Shown: positions 17,333-25,517 of the stretch, piece by piece
Layout of the letters: every line of letters begins with the position of its first letter
Position numbering within the stretch: position 1 is the stretch's first letter
Origin: Pseudomonas aegrilactucae
GTDB taxonomy: Bacteria > Pseudomonadota > Gammaproteobacteria > Pseudomonadales > Pseudomonadaceae
NCBI RefSeq assembly: GCF_019168305.1
Contig: NZ_JAHTBI010000039.1
Span: forward strand, 1 to 64,000
Length of the DNA: 64,000 bases
Direction: 5' to 3'
The notes under the pieces: model-generated
Database searches by the model: none
What the model was told of the DNA's origin: nothing
The model's input: only the letters and a program-made list of their open reading frames with translations
Translations under genes and position numbers: made by a program

Positions 17333-17998
17333 ATGATCAATAAGAGTTTGCTGGATCGCTTGGCGGCGCTGGATACCAATACGGTCTCCGATGCGCTCGA
17401 CTTCCTCGGCCTGCCGGGTGCCACTGTTGGGCTGCGCCCCCTGTGGAACTGCCCAAAGATTGTCGGCCGCGCCAGCACCGTGCTGCTGGCTCCTAAGGCC
17501 GACAACGCCCCCACTGTGCACCTCATTACCCCCGTGGTGGAGCAGATCGATAGCGATGATCGTGTGCTGGTGATCGCCGGTGGAATCGAAGGCATCTCCT
17601 GCTGGGGCGATATCCTCGCCAATGCAGCGGCCAGCAAGAAAGTACGCGGCACCGTAATTGACGGTTTCAGCCGCGACATCGACGGCAGCGAGTCAATTGG
17701 CTACCCGGTTTATGGTCGCGGGGTGACCATGATCAGTGCCCGCAATCGGGTGGTTCAGATCGATGCCGCCGTCACCATCAACGTGGCCGACGTCGACGTC
17801 AGCGAGAACGACTATGTCATCGCCGATACCTGCGGCACCGTGTTCGTGCCCTCAGCCTATATCGAGAAAGTGCTCGACCTTGGCGAGCGTATTGCACGCC
17901 GCCAGGACGGTATGGTCGAGGCTGTTCGCAGCGGTCGCTCGGTAGCCGAAGTGATGCATGACACCCAATTCGAAGCGATCCACGTGGAGCACGCCTGA
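17333..17998 (+). CDS. RraA/HMG-aldolase family protein 1
   Basis: This 221-aa member of the RraA-like family includes 4-hydroxy-4-methyl-2-oxoglutarate (HMG) / 4-carboxy-4-hydroxy-2-oxoadipate aldolases. These divalent-metal enzymes cleave pyruvate from gamma-hydroxy-2-oxo acids. The active-site loop GGIEGISCWGDIL is at about residues 83-95 and the metal/substrate pair R114-D115 follows in DGFSRDID. The true RNase E regulator RraA is shorter (about 160 residues), and the extended C-terminal helix here favours the aldolase type. It is the first of three tandem paralogues; its stop overlaps the next start by one base. GGGG lies seven bases before the ATG. Confidence 0.82.
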   Translation: MINKSLLDRLAALDTNTVSDALDFLGLPGATVGLRPLWNCPKIVGRASTVLLAPKADNAPTVHLITPVVEQIDSDDRVLVIAGGIEGISCWGDILANAAASKKVRGTVIDGFSRDIDGSESIGYPVYGRGVTMISARNRVVQIDAAVTINVADVDVSENDYVIADTCGTVFVPSAYIEKVLDLGERIARRQDGMVEAVRSGRSVAEVMHDTQFEAIHVEHA

Positions 17999-18660
17999 TG
18001 AACATTGAAGACACAGAACTGGTCGCCTTGTTTGAAGGCCTGGACACCCCGGGTGTTTCCGATGCGCTGGACAAACTCGGCCTGCCCGGCCAATGCCTCG
18101 GTGTGGCGCCACTGGACAACTACAGCAGAGTCATCGTCGGTCCCGCTTTCACTGTGCAGTACGTGACGGCCAGCGTACCGCCCGGCACCGTGGGCGATTT
18201 CATCGACGACGTCGCGCCCGGCGACGTGGTGGTCATCGACAACGGCGGCCGTACTGACTGCACCGTCTGGGGCGACATCATGACCCAGTACGCCGGTACT
18301 CGGCAGATCGCTGCCACAGTCATCGATGGTGTTTGCCGTGACGTAAACAAAGCACTGGGCGATGGCTACCCGATCTTCAGCAAAGGCCGCTTTATGCGCA
18401 CCGGCAAAGACCGCGTACAGGTTCAGTCGGTCAATCAGCCAGTGTCCATCGGCGCCACTCGAGTATGTGCCCGCGACATCGTCGTCGCCGACGCCAACGG
18501 CGCGGTGATCGTCCCCCGCGCTCGTGCCGCTGAAGTGGCGGCGTGTGCCCGTCAGATCGAATTGATCGAAGCCGACATTCGCGCCCTGATCGCTCAGGGC
18601 AAAACCCTTAAAGAAGCCCGGGCCGCACTGGGTTACCACAGCCTGCAGAGGAAAGTCTGA
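17998..18660 (+). CDS. RraA/HMG-aldolase family protein 2
   Basis: This 220-aa paralogue of the preceding protein shares its layout: GGRTDCTVWGDIM at about residues 83-95 and R114-D115 in DGVCRDVN. All residues expected for metal and pyruvate binding seem present, so it should be active. It starts on the last base of the previous stop (TGATG) and ends with the same arrangement at the third gene. Three adjacent family members suggest either a hetero-oligomer or enzymes for different stereoisomers or substrates of one route. Confidence 0.82.
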   Translation: MNIEDTELVALFEGLDTPGVSDALDKLGLPGQCLGVAPLDNYSRVIVGPAFTVQYVTASVPPGTVGDFIDDVAPGDVVVIDNGGRTDCTVWGDIMTQYAGTRQIAATVIDGVCRDVNKALGDGYPIFSKGRFMRTGKDRVQVQSVNQPVSIGATRVCARDIVVADANGAVIVPRARAAEVAACARQIELIEADIRALIAQGKTLKEARAALGYHSLQRKV

Positions 18661-19298
18661 TGACGATGCTCCCCCTCCCCCGGGATGCTTACGCACGGGC
18701 AAAAGTGCTGGGCAGTTCGACGCTGTATGAAGCATCTCATCTGCCTTGCGCGGTCGACAGCGCGATCCGCCCGATCTGGGACGGCGCCTTTATCTCCGCC
18801 CCCGCTTTCCCTCTGGAATGCTCGCCCGGCGACAACCTCGCCCTGCACCTGGCCATGGAACGTGTGCCCCGTGGCAGCGTGCTGGTCGTGGGCACGGGCA
18901 GCTTCATCGCCGGTTATTGGGGCGAAGTGCTGACCGTGGCGGCCGAAGCGGCTGGCGTGGTCGGGCTGGTGATCGATGGTGGCGTACGCGATATTGCGGC
19001 CCTGAAAAGACGCCAGTTCCCGGTGTTCGCCCGCGGCATTTCGCTCAAAGGCACAGTCAAGGCCAGTGCGCCTTCGGTGGGGCAGCCGTTCAATTTCAAT
19101 GGTGCCTTCGTGACACAGGGCGACTGGGTGGTGGCCGACGATGATGGTGTGATCATCATTCCCAAAGCGGATGCCGCACGGACCCTGGCAGAAGGTGAAG
19201 CGCGGGCGGACAAGGAAGCGCAGATGATGCAGGCGTTGACCGAGGGCCGTTCGACCCTGGAACTGATGAACCTGACTGAGTGGAGAACTCGCGCATGA
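18660..19298 (+). CDS. RraA/HMG-aldolase family protein 3 (divergent)
   Basis: This 212-aa protein is the most divergent of the three. It keeps GTGSFIAGYWGEVL at about residues 78-91 and R110-D111 in DGGVRDIA, but its N-terminal third differs. It may act on a different substrate or have a decarboxylase role; some RraA-like proteins decarboxylate oxaloacetate. Its stop overlaps the aminotransferase ATG by four bases, tying it to that gene in translation. Confidence 0.78.
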   Translation: MTMLPLPRDAYARAKVLGSSTLYEASHLPCAVDSAIRPIWDGAFISAPAFPLECSPGDNLALHLAMERVPRGSVLVVGTGSFIAGYWGEVLTVAAEAAGVVGLVIDGGVRDIAALKRRQFPVFARGISLKGTVKASAPSVGQPFNFNGAFVTQGDWVVADDDGVIIIPKADAARTLAEGEARADKEAQMMQALTEGRSTLELMNLTEWRTRA

Positions 19299-20509
19299 GC
19301 GACGATATCCAGCGTCTGAATCAGCGTCTAGCCAATGCGCAGCCGTCCGCGACTTACCGAATCATGGATCGGGTGGCAGAGCGCCGGGCGCAAGGCGCGA
19401 AAATTATTTCGTTGTGTGCCGGCGAGCCGGATTTCGATACGCCCAGGCATGTGCGTGAAGCGGCCATTCATGCCATTGAACACGGCCACACCCGCTACAC
19501 CCAGGTCGCCGGTGTACGTTCACTGCGAGAAGCAGTGGCCGCCAAGTTCCGTCGTGAGAACGGTCTGGACGTTGCCTGGCAAGACACCCTTGTGTGCAAC
19601 GGTGGCAAACAGGTGATCTACAACGCCTTGGCCGCGACCCTCAATGAGGGTGACGAAGTCATCGTGCCGGCGCCGTACTGGGTCAGTTACCCGGAGATGG
19701 TTCAATTGTGTGGTGGTGAAGCCCGAATCGTTACCTGCGAGGCCGACACTGGCTTCAAACTGACGCCCTCGGCGCTGGCCGCCGCGATCACACCGCAGAC
19801 CCGCTGGTTGATCCTCAATTCGCCATCCAACCCGACCGGCGCGGTGTACAGCCAGGAAGAACTGCACGCCCTGGCTGAGGTGTTGTTGGCTCACCCTCAC
19901 GTGCTGATTCTGGCCGATGACATCTATGAGCATCTGATTTTTGATGATCAAGCGTTCTACACCCTGGCTCAGGTTGAACCACGACTTGTACCTCGCACCC
20001 TGACCATGAACGGTGTGTCCAAGGCCTATGCCATGACCGGCTGGCGAATCGGTTTCGCCACAGGGCCGCGCTGGCTGCTGGAGGCCATGGAAAAGCTGCA
20101 AGGTCAGCAAACCTCTGGCGCCAGCGCTGTGTCGCAACAGGCCGCACTCGCCGCGCTGGAAGGTCCCAAGGATTTCATCCGTGAAAGCCGGGTAGCATTC
20201 CAGAGTCGTCGCGATTTGATGGTGGCGCTGCTGAACGACACCCCAGGTCTTGAATGCGTCAGTCCAGCCGGGGCGTTCTACGCGTTCGCTTCCTGTGCCG
20301 GATTGATCGGGCGTACCTCAGCGGGTGGCCGGGTACTGCACACCGACGAAGATGTCGCGCATGCACTGCTCGACGAAGCGGATGTGGCCGTAGTGCATGG
20401 TAGCGCTTTTGGTCTTGGCCCTTACATTCGCATCGCCTACGCTCTGGATGACGCTTCATTGCGCCGGGCGTGCGAGGCGATCCGGACCTTCTGCACCTCG
20501 CTACGTTAA
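19295..20509 (+). CDS. PLP-dependent class I/II aminotransferase
   Basis: This 404-aa enzyme has the aspartate-aminotransferase fold. It shows GEPDFDTP near residue 43-50, SPSNPTG at 176-182 and the Schiff-base lysine K243 in NGVSKAYAMTGWR. The ATG at 19295 overlaps the previous stop (ATGA) and has GGAG upstream, so it is preferred over a GTG at 19280. Together with three HMG-aldolase-like proteins it suggests transamination of a gamma-hydroxy amino acid, for example 4-hydroxy-4-methylglutamate or 4-hydroxyglutamate, followed by aldol cleavage to pyruvate plus a second oxo acid. The exact substrate is inference. Confidence 0.88.
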   Translation: MSDDIQRLNQRLANAQPSATYRIMDRVAERRAQGAKIISLCAGEPDFDTPRHVREAAIHAIEHGHTRYTQVAGVRSLREAVAAKFRRENGLDVAWQDTLVCNGGKQVIYNALAATLNEGDEVIVPAPYWVSYPEMVQLCGGEARIVTCEADTGFKLTPSALAAAITPQTRWLILNSPSNPTGAVYSQEELHALAEVLLAHPHVLILADDIYEHLIFDDQAFYTLAQVEPRLVPRTLTMNGVSKAYAMTGWRIGFATGPRWLLEAMEKLQGQQTSGASAVSQQAALAALEGPKDFIRESRVAFQSRRDLMVALLNDTPGLECVSPAGAFYAFASCAGLIGRTSAGGRVLHTDEDVAHALLDEADVAVVHGSAFGLGPYIRIAYALDDASLRRACEAIRTFCTSLR

Positions 20510-20525
20510 TCAGTTCCCTTCCCAT

Positions 20526-20564
20526 AATGCGTGGCTATCGTCATTGCCTGGCTGGCCACGCATT
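20526..20564. repeat. Inverted repeat after the aminotransferase gene
   Basis: AATGCGTGGC (20526-20535) and GCCACGCATT (20555-20564) form a perfect 10-bp stem with a 19-base loop, 16 bases after the aminotransferase stop. No T-run follows, so it may be an RNA-stabilising or attenuating hairpin and not a classical terminator. Confidence 0.55.
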
Positions 20565-20644
20565 TACGCGGTTCAACGCAAAGAATGCCCCGTATGACGC
20601 AGTCCGTCAGATTAAAATTCCAAAGAATGTGCTCGTAAACAAAA

Positions 20645-20659
20645 TGGCATAATATGCCA
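20645..20659. promoter_or_regulatory. Palindromic operator / -10 of the parDE-like operon
   Basis: TGGCATA-A-TATGCCA is a perfect seven-base inverted repeat 40 bases before the antitoxin start and contains the -10-like word CATAAT. ParD-type antitoxins repress their own promoter by binding such sites, so this is the likely operator. Confidence 0.65.
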
Positions 20660-20699
20660 ACGGCCGGAAGAAACTGTTTACCGAAAGCTGGAGCTCATT

Positions 20700-20990
20700 A
20701 TGGCAACTAGAAACGTTGTGCTCACCCCTCACCAGGAACAGGTTATTCATGACCTGGTGCAGTCTGGCCGTTATCAGAATGCCAGCGAAGTGATGCGAGA
20801 AGGTTTGCGTTTACTGGAGCAGCGCGTTGCCGAAGACACTGCCAAAATTGAGGCGCTGCGTCAGGCAACCTCTGTCGGCATCATGGATCTTGAACACGGG
20901 CGCTTTACTCAGCTGGACGAAGGTAATCTGGAGCACTACCTACAGGACTTGAGCCTGGAGGCCACCACCCTCGCGAGCGATAAACACTGA
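20700..20990 (+). CDS. ParD-like ribbon-helix-helix antitoxin
   Basis: This 96-aa protein has the ParD/CopG layout: an N-terminal beta strand (TRNVVLTP), then helices with SGRYQNASEVMREGLRLLEQR, the hallmark of type II ParD antitoxins. The C-terminal half, acidic and probably disordered until bound, would wrap the toxin. GGAG lies nine bases before the ATG. The stop is two bases before the toxin start, so antitoxin is made first and in excess. Autoregulation through the palindrome at 20645 is likely. Confidence 0.88.
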   Translation: MATRNVVLTPHQEQVIHDLVQSGRYQNASEVMREGLRLLEQRVAEDTAKIEALRQATSVGIMDLEHGRFTQLDEGNLEHYLQDLSLEATTLASDKH

Positions 20991-20992
20991 GC

Positions 20993-21349
20993 ATGCCGCA
21001 GTATCGGATTTCCAACGCAGCGCGCGCCGACATAGTCGACATCCTCAGGCGCTACCAGACACAGTTCGGCGATCAAGCACGCCAGCGCTACCAGGCGCTG
21101 ATCCTCACGGCGTTGCAAGCGCTTGCCAGCACGCCTTATCGCATTGGCAGCCACGACCGCGATGAGCTTGCACCGGGCCTTCGCAGCTATCATCTCACCT
21201 ATTCACGCCAGCAGGCCAAGCATCCCCGTGGGACGGTCAAAAGCCCACGCCATATCGTCTTCTATCGTATGGTTAACGACGATCTGATCGAGGTTGTCCG
21301 ACTTCTTCATGACGCCATGGAAGTGCAGTTGCACTTGCCTGATGACTGA
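20993..21349 (+). CDS. ParE-like toxin of the RelE/ParE superfamily
   Basis: This 118-aa basic protein begins with the ParE pattern YRISNAARADIVDILRRY, followed by RYQALILTALQALASTP and RSYHLTYSR, and ends with VFYRMVNDDLIEVVRLLHD. The last strand is typical of ParE toxins, which poison DNA gyrase. It is somewhat longer than the usual 95-100 residues, with an insert KHPRGTVKSPRH before the final strands. It follows the antitoxin gene by two bases. The family call is clear; the target is by analogy. The next 305 bases (21350-21654) show no gene. Confidence 0.87.
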   Translation: MPQYRISNAARADIVDILRRYQTQFGDQARQRYQALILTALQALASTPYRIGSHDRDELAPGLRSYHLTYSRQQAKHPRGTVKSPRHIVFYRMVNDDLIEVVRLLHDAMEVQLHLPDD

Positions 21350-21654
21350 TCAGCGATCCAGGAACACAGACATGACTGGCCAGGAACAACGAAGGTGAGA
21401 CGCTCCCTCTAGATCACAACCTCCCCCCAACGCTGCCAGCCGACTCGACAGCCAGTTGAAGCACGAGGTTCTAGGCCCGACTGGACTATCGAGATCCACG
21501 ACCACAAGCACGATGTTCAACTTTACCCCGCACTTTTAACGCCGATTGCGTATCTAGACGCCTGGCATTGCGCCTCAACTTCCGATGGACACGTGGATTG
21601 ATCACTCTGGCGAACAGCGCCATTCTATTTTTTCAAGCTGAAACTACTGTCCTA

Positions 21655-21785
21655 GAGCCTAGTCAGAATGTTTTTTGGCGACCCTGAGAGTCTTTAGGCG
21701 TCGCCTGGCAGGCTGTTCGGCTGATCATTTCTGGCTTTTCATAGGCCATGGAGATCCATCCACTTCCAGAGGATCGCTACATTGG
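21655..21785 (+). repeat. Dispersed repeat, copy 2 (probable insertion-element relic)
   Basis: This is the counterpart of 35-166, with the same order of conserved words (GTTTTTTGGCGA, GTCTTTAGG, GCTGATCATTTCTG, ACTTCCAG, GCTACATT). Its right end abuts a truncated minus-strand frame whose stop codon lies inside the repeat, as expected if an element end was inserted there. Confidence 0.55.
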
Positions 21786-21935
21786 GTGCAGGCGCTGCAA
21801 CAGCGACTCGAGGGCTGTCAGCAGCAGGTCGTGGGCGCCCTGGCGCAGGCTGTCGAGCCAGTCGCCGACGGTGGCGGCGAACTCGGCCAGTGGCGTGACA
21901 CCGACAACCGTTGGCCCATGATCACGCCGGTGTTC
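21777..21935 (-). pseudogene. Truncated frame, possibly an Hpt-like chemosensory fragment
   Basis: An open frame on the minus strand reads HRRDHGPTVVGVTPLAEFAA followed by a helical stretch, and is cut off by a stop inside the dispersed repeat. The pattern of a leading His and a GVTPLAEFA-like segment resembles the histidine phosphotransfer repeats of large CheA/ChpA-type proteins, but with Arg-Asp where the usual Leu-Lys-Gly follows the His. No start or full domain is present. This is a weak identification. Confidence 0.25.
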
Positions 21936-21998
21936 AAAAGCCCGCGAGGGCCCTTCTACCCCACAGATTGAAAATCCAAACGACCAACAAGCGATAAC

Positions 21999-22017
21999 TG
22001 AATAGCAATCATTCATA
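21999..22017 (+). promoter_or_regulatory. Fur-box-like site upstream of the TonB receptor
   Basis: TGAATAGCAATCATTCATA contains the core AATCATTC of the Fur consensus and a degenerate left half. It lies 64 bases before the receptor start, a usual place for iron repression. Match is partial. Confidence 0.45.
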
Positions 22018-22080
22018 TTGACCGACGGTCAGTCGAACCCTATAGTTGCGCCCTCATTTCCTCCCGACCCGAAGGCTGCA

Positions 22081-24354
22081 ATGAACTGCTCCCTCCATCT
22101 GGCTTCAAACTCATGCGCATCACAGTGCAAGCTGCGCGCTACTGTTCAGCGCTACACGGTGATCGCGACAACCGTGCTGGCAATCGGCGCGGGTGGCGCC
22201 CATGCAGAGCACGCGCAGCCGGGTGCCCAGCAAGGCGATGCGAGTTCGAACGAACCCGAGGTCGTCTACACCCTGCCGGCGCTCAACGTCACAGGGGATA
22301 GCCCTGCAACGGAGCACTATGGCGCGGTTAACGGTTATGTTGCCGAGGCCTCGCGGGTGGGTACCAAAACCGACACGCCGATCCTGGAGACGCCGCAATC
22401 GATCTCGGTGGTGACCCGCCAGCAGATGGATCTGCAACAGCCAGCCAGCACCAGTGCGGCGTTGCGTTACACCGCAGGTGCTACGAGTGAGAAATTTGGC
22501 GGGTTTGGCGACTACATCGACCTGACGCGAATTCGCGGGGTGGATGCGGACTACTACCTGGATGGGCTGCGAATCATCAGCAACGCGGGCAGCTGGTTGC
22601 CGCAAATCGATCCCTACACCCTGGAGCGTGTGGAAGTGCTGCGCGGCCCCTCCGCGTCGATCTATGGCCAGGGCACTGGCGGTGGCATCGTCAATCAGGT
22701 CAGCCGCAAACCTCAAGTCGAGGCTTCGCATGAACTGAACATCCAATACGGCAGTTTTGACCGCAAACATATCGGCTTCGACACCACTGGGCCGGTCAAC
22801 GAAGACCACACCCTGCTCTACCGTTTTACCGCAAGCGGGCTGGACAGCAATGGCCAGGTCGAAGACGTGCACCACGAGCGGCTGTACCTGGCGCCCTCGT
22901 TGACCTGGTTGCCGAACGGGCGCACCTCATGGACGCTGATGGCGACCCATGCCCGTGAGCCGGACCTGCCCAACTACAACAGTCTCCCGGCAGCCGTACT
23001 GGGGTTGAACAACAGCCCCTACCCGCAGATCAAGCGTCGCAGGAACTTCACCGACATGAATTTCGAAGGCTCTTCACGCCGGCAGAATTCGCTGAGTTCC
23101 CTGTTTGAACATGAGCTTGCCGACGGCTGGACCTTCACCAGCAATGCCCGCTACATGTACATCGACTCGGACCTGCAGCGAGGCATTGTCTACGGGTATC
23201 AGGCAGTGGATGGCAGGCCGCAGCTCAAGGGCACGTATGAGCAGACATCGGCAAAGGTGAACACCCTGTCCCTGGACAACAACCTGCGCGGCGATATTGA
23301 ACTTGGCCCCACGACGCATACCGTGCTGGTCGGGGTCGACTATTCGAAAGGGACTGTAAAGAACGACCTGTACAGCGTTGGTCCTGTGCTGTTCGACCCT
23401 TACGGCTCCCACTATCGACCCAACATTACCCCCGATTTCACCGCAAGCCGTGCGGCGCCATGGCGCGTCAAACAAGCCCTCACCCGAGAAGGAATCTACC
23501 TTCAGGACCAGATTGCCTACGACCACTGGCGCCTGACACTCAGCGCGCGGCACGACTGGTCAAAAACCGATGACCAGACCAACAGCTATTCCGCAACATC
23601 GCGCACCACCCACCAGTACGACAAGAAGTGGAGCGGCCGTGCAGGGCTGAGTTATCAGTTCGATGGGGGCCTTGCGCCCTATATCAGCTACTCCACCTCC
23701 TTCGATCCGCTGCTGGGCAGCGACTACAAGGGTGATACGTTCATTCCCGTAGAGTCCAGGCAGACCGAACTGGGCATCAAGTACCATCCGCAAAACTCGA
23801 AGACGCTGCTGAGTGCAGCGGTTTTCCAGCTCAACCAGACCAACGTCAAGACCAGTGACGCCGACCACCTTGGCTTCAGCAACCAGGCGGGCGAGGTGCG
23901 TACCCGTGGCCTGGACCTTCAGGCCACAACCGAAATCGCTGAAAACACCCACCTGATCGCCAGCTACACCTACCTCGACAATGCGCTGATCAAGGACAGC
24001 CGCTACCAGGGCAAGCAACTGGTGCAGACACCTGAGCACAGCGCCGCGGTGTGGCTGGACTACCTGATTGACAGTGGCCCGCTCGCCGGTCTCCAGCTGG
24101 GCGGCGGGGTTCGCTACCTGGGTGAAACCTATGGCGACCCCTCCAACACGTTCAAGGTGCCTGACGCCACGCTGGTGGACATGGCACTGAACTACGACCT
24201 GGGGCGCCTGCTTGGCGAATGGAAAGGTTCGACGGTGGCGCTCAATGTGAGCAACCTTGCCAACACACAATACGTGGCCAGTTGCAGTTCGCAGATGTAC
24301 TGCTTCATCGGGCAGGATCGCACCGTCACTGCCTCCCTGAACTACCGGTGGTGA
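22081..24354 (+). CDS. TonB-dependent siderophore/metal-chelate receptor
   Basis: This 757-aa outer-membrane receptor has a long N-terminal signal ending near AHAE (about residue 43). The plug domain is marked by TPQSISVVTRQQM, IRGVDADYYLDG and VEVLRGPSASIYGQG. A 22-strand-type barrel follows, ending in the aromatic-terminated LNYRW. The plug signature VLRGP plus GGGIVNQVSRKP is typical of siderophore receptors. An ATG at 22081 with GAAGG just upstream is preferred over the open frame beginning at 22018. It heads an operon with a binding protein, permease, ATPase and monooxygenase, all coupled by overlaps. A Fur-like site precedes it. The ligand is not known. Confidence 0.92.
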   Translation: MNCSLHLASNSCASQCKLRATVQRYTVIATTVLAIGAGGAHAEHAQPGAQQGDASSNEPEVVYTLPALNVTGDSPATEHYGAVNGYVAEASRVGTKTDTPILETPQSISVVTRQQMDLQQPASTSAALRYTAGATSEKFGGFGDYIDLTRIRGVDADYYLDGLRIISNAGSWLPQIDPYTLERVEVLRGPSASIYGQGTGGGIVNQVSRKPQVEASHELNIQYGSFDRKHIGFDTTGPVNEDHTLLYRFTASGLDSNGQVEDVHHERLYLAPSLTWLPNGRTSWTLMATHAREPDLPNYNSLPAAVLGLNNSPYPQIKRRRNFTDMNFEGSSRRQNSLSSLFEHELADGWTFTSNARYMYIDSDLQRGIVYGYQAVDGRPQLKGTYEQTSAKVNTLSLDNNLRGDIELGPTTHTVLVGVDYSKGTVKNDLYSVGPVLFDPYGSHYRPNITPDFTASRAAPWRVKQALTREGIYLQDQIAYDHWRLTLSARHDWSKTDDQTNSYSATSRTTHQYDKKWSGRAGLSYQFDGGLAPYISYSTSFDPLLGSDYKGDTFIPVESRQTELGIKYHPQNSKTLLSAAVFQLNQTNVKTSDADHLGFSNQAGEVRTRGLDLQATTEIAENTHLIASYTYLDNALIKDSRYQGKQLVQTPEHSAAVWLDYLIDSGPLAGLQLGGGVRYLGETYGDPSNTFKVPDATLVDMALNYDLGRLLGEWKGSTVALNVSNLANTQYVASCSSQMYCFIGQDRTVTASLNYRW

Positions 24355-25517
24355 GCGGCGTGCACAACGGTCTCAGTTCCCGGCGCGAGGTGCTGCGTGG
24401 CCTCCTGGGCGCCGGTGTTGTATTTGCCACCTGCGGCCCGGCGGCGGCCAGCCGATCCGCCCAGGTCATCGAGGACATCGCCGGGCGCAGCGTGCGCGTC
24501 GACACCCCGGTTCGCCGTATCCTGCTGGGTGATGGGCCCCTGGCCTACGTGGTGGCATTGCTGCGCCCGAATGATCCTTTCAGCAATGTCGTGGGCTGGG
24601 GCGACAACTTTCGCGCCGCCGACCTGGATGGCTACCGGGCGTACCTGCGCAGGTTTCCCGAAATTGCCCGCATCCCCTCCTTTCCCAGTACCACGCTGGA
24701 CTCGATCGGCAGCGAGCTGGCCATCTCGCTGGAGCCTGACGTGCTGGTGATGAACCTGAGCTCCAAGCCCGCAGCCGAGTCTTCTGGACTGATGGCGCGA
24801 CTGGCCCAGGTGGGGATTCCCGTTGTATTTGTCGACTTCCGAACCCGGATGTTCGGCAACACTACTCGCAGTATCGAAATATTCGGGGCGCTGCTCGGGC
24901 GGCCGGACCGCGCAGCGGCGTTCCTGGCCTTCCGACAGCAGCAGATCGAACGGGTAACGCAGCCATTGGCGTCGGTGCGCTCCAGGCCGAGCGTGATGAT
25001 CGAACGCGCGGCAGGCCTGTACGACGATTGCTGCCTGACCTACGGGGACGGCAACTTCGGAGAGCTGGTGGCCGCCGCAGGTGGCGACAACCTGGGCAGC
25101 TCTTTTCTGCATGGCACGTTTGGCACCTTGCACCCCGAACAAGTGATTGCGTCGGACCCGGACGTGGTGATTGTCACGGGTGCCAACTGGTCCCTGTACT
25201 CGCCCGCCGGCGACTGGGTCAACCTGGGGCCCGGTGCAGCCCCTGCCGAGGGGCAGGCCCGCCTGGGCCGCCTGATGCGTCGGCCCGCCTATCGAGCACT
25301 GCGGGCGGTCACGACGCGGCAGGTGCATGCGATCTGGCACCCGTTCTACGACAACCCCTATTACTTCATCGCCTTGCAGCGGATCGCCAAGTGGCTGCAC
25401 CCGGAGCTGTTCGCCTCACTCGACCCGGATGCAACCTTTCGCGAGTTGCATGCGCGTTTCCTTCCCGTTCCCTATCAACCTGGCTATTGGCTCAGCCTGG
25501 ATGGAGCCTGTGCATGA
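24351..25517 (+). CDS. Fe-chelate ABC transporter periplasmic binding protein (Tat signal)
   Basis: This 388-aa protein is of the FecB/BtuF type. The GTG at 24351 overlaps the receptor stop (GTGA) and is chosen over the frame start at 24219, which lies inside the receptor gene. The leader SRREVLRG followed by a hydrophobic segment is a twin-arginine signal, so the protein is probably exported folded. The mature part has the helical-backbone layout with DVLVMNLS and DPDVVIVTG strands. It should carry the chelate across the periplasm to the FecCD-like permease encoded next. Confidence 0.85.
   Translation: MSGVHNGLSSRREVLRGLLGAGVVFATCGPAAASRSAQVIEDIAGRSVRVDTPVRRILLGDGPLAYVVALLRPNDPFSNVVGWGDNFRAADLDGYRAYLRRFPEIARIPSFPSTTLDSIGSELAISLEPDVLVMNLSSKPAAESSGLMARLAQVGIPVVFVDFRTRMFGNTTRSIEIFGALLGRPDRAAAFLAFRQQQIERVTQPLASVRSRPSVMIERAAGLYDDCCLTYGDGNFGELVAAAGGDNLGSSFLHGTFGTLHPEQVIASDPDVVIVTGANWSLYSPAGDWVNLGPGAAPAEGQARLGRLMRRPAYRALRAVTTRQVHAIWHPFYDNPYYFIALQRIAKWLHPELFASLDPDATFRELHARFLPVPYQPGYWLSLDGACA

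Noticed and set aside
17333..17998. True RraA (RNase E inhibitor)
   Set aside because: The protein is longer than RraA, occurs in three tandem copies and is coupled to an aminotransferase, which favours the aldolase group.
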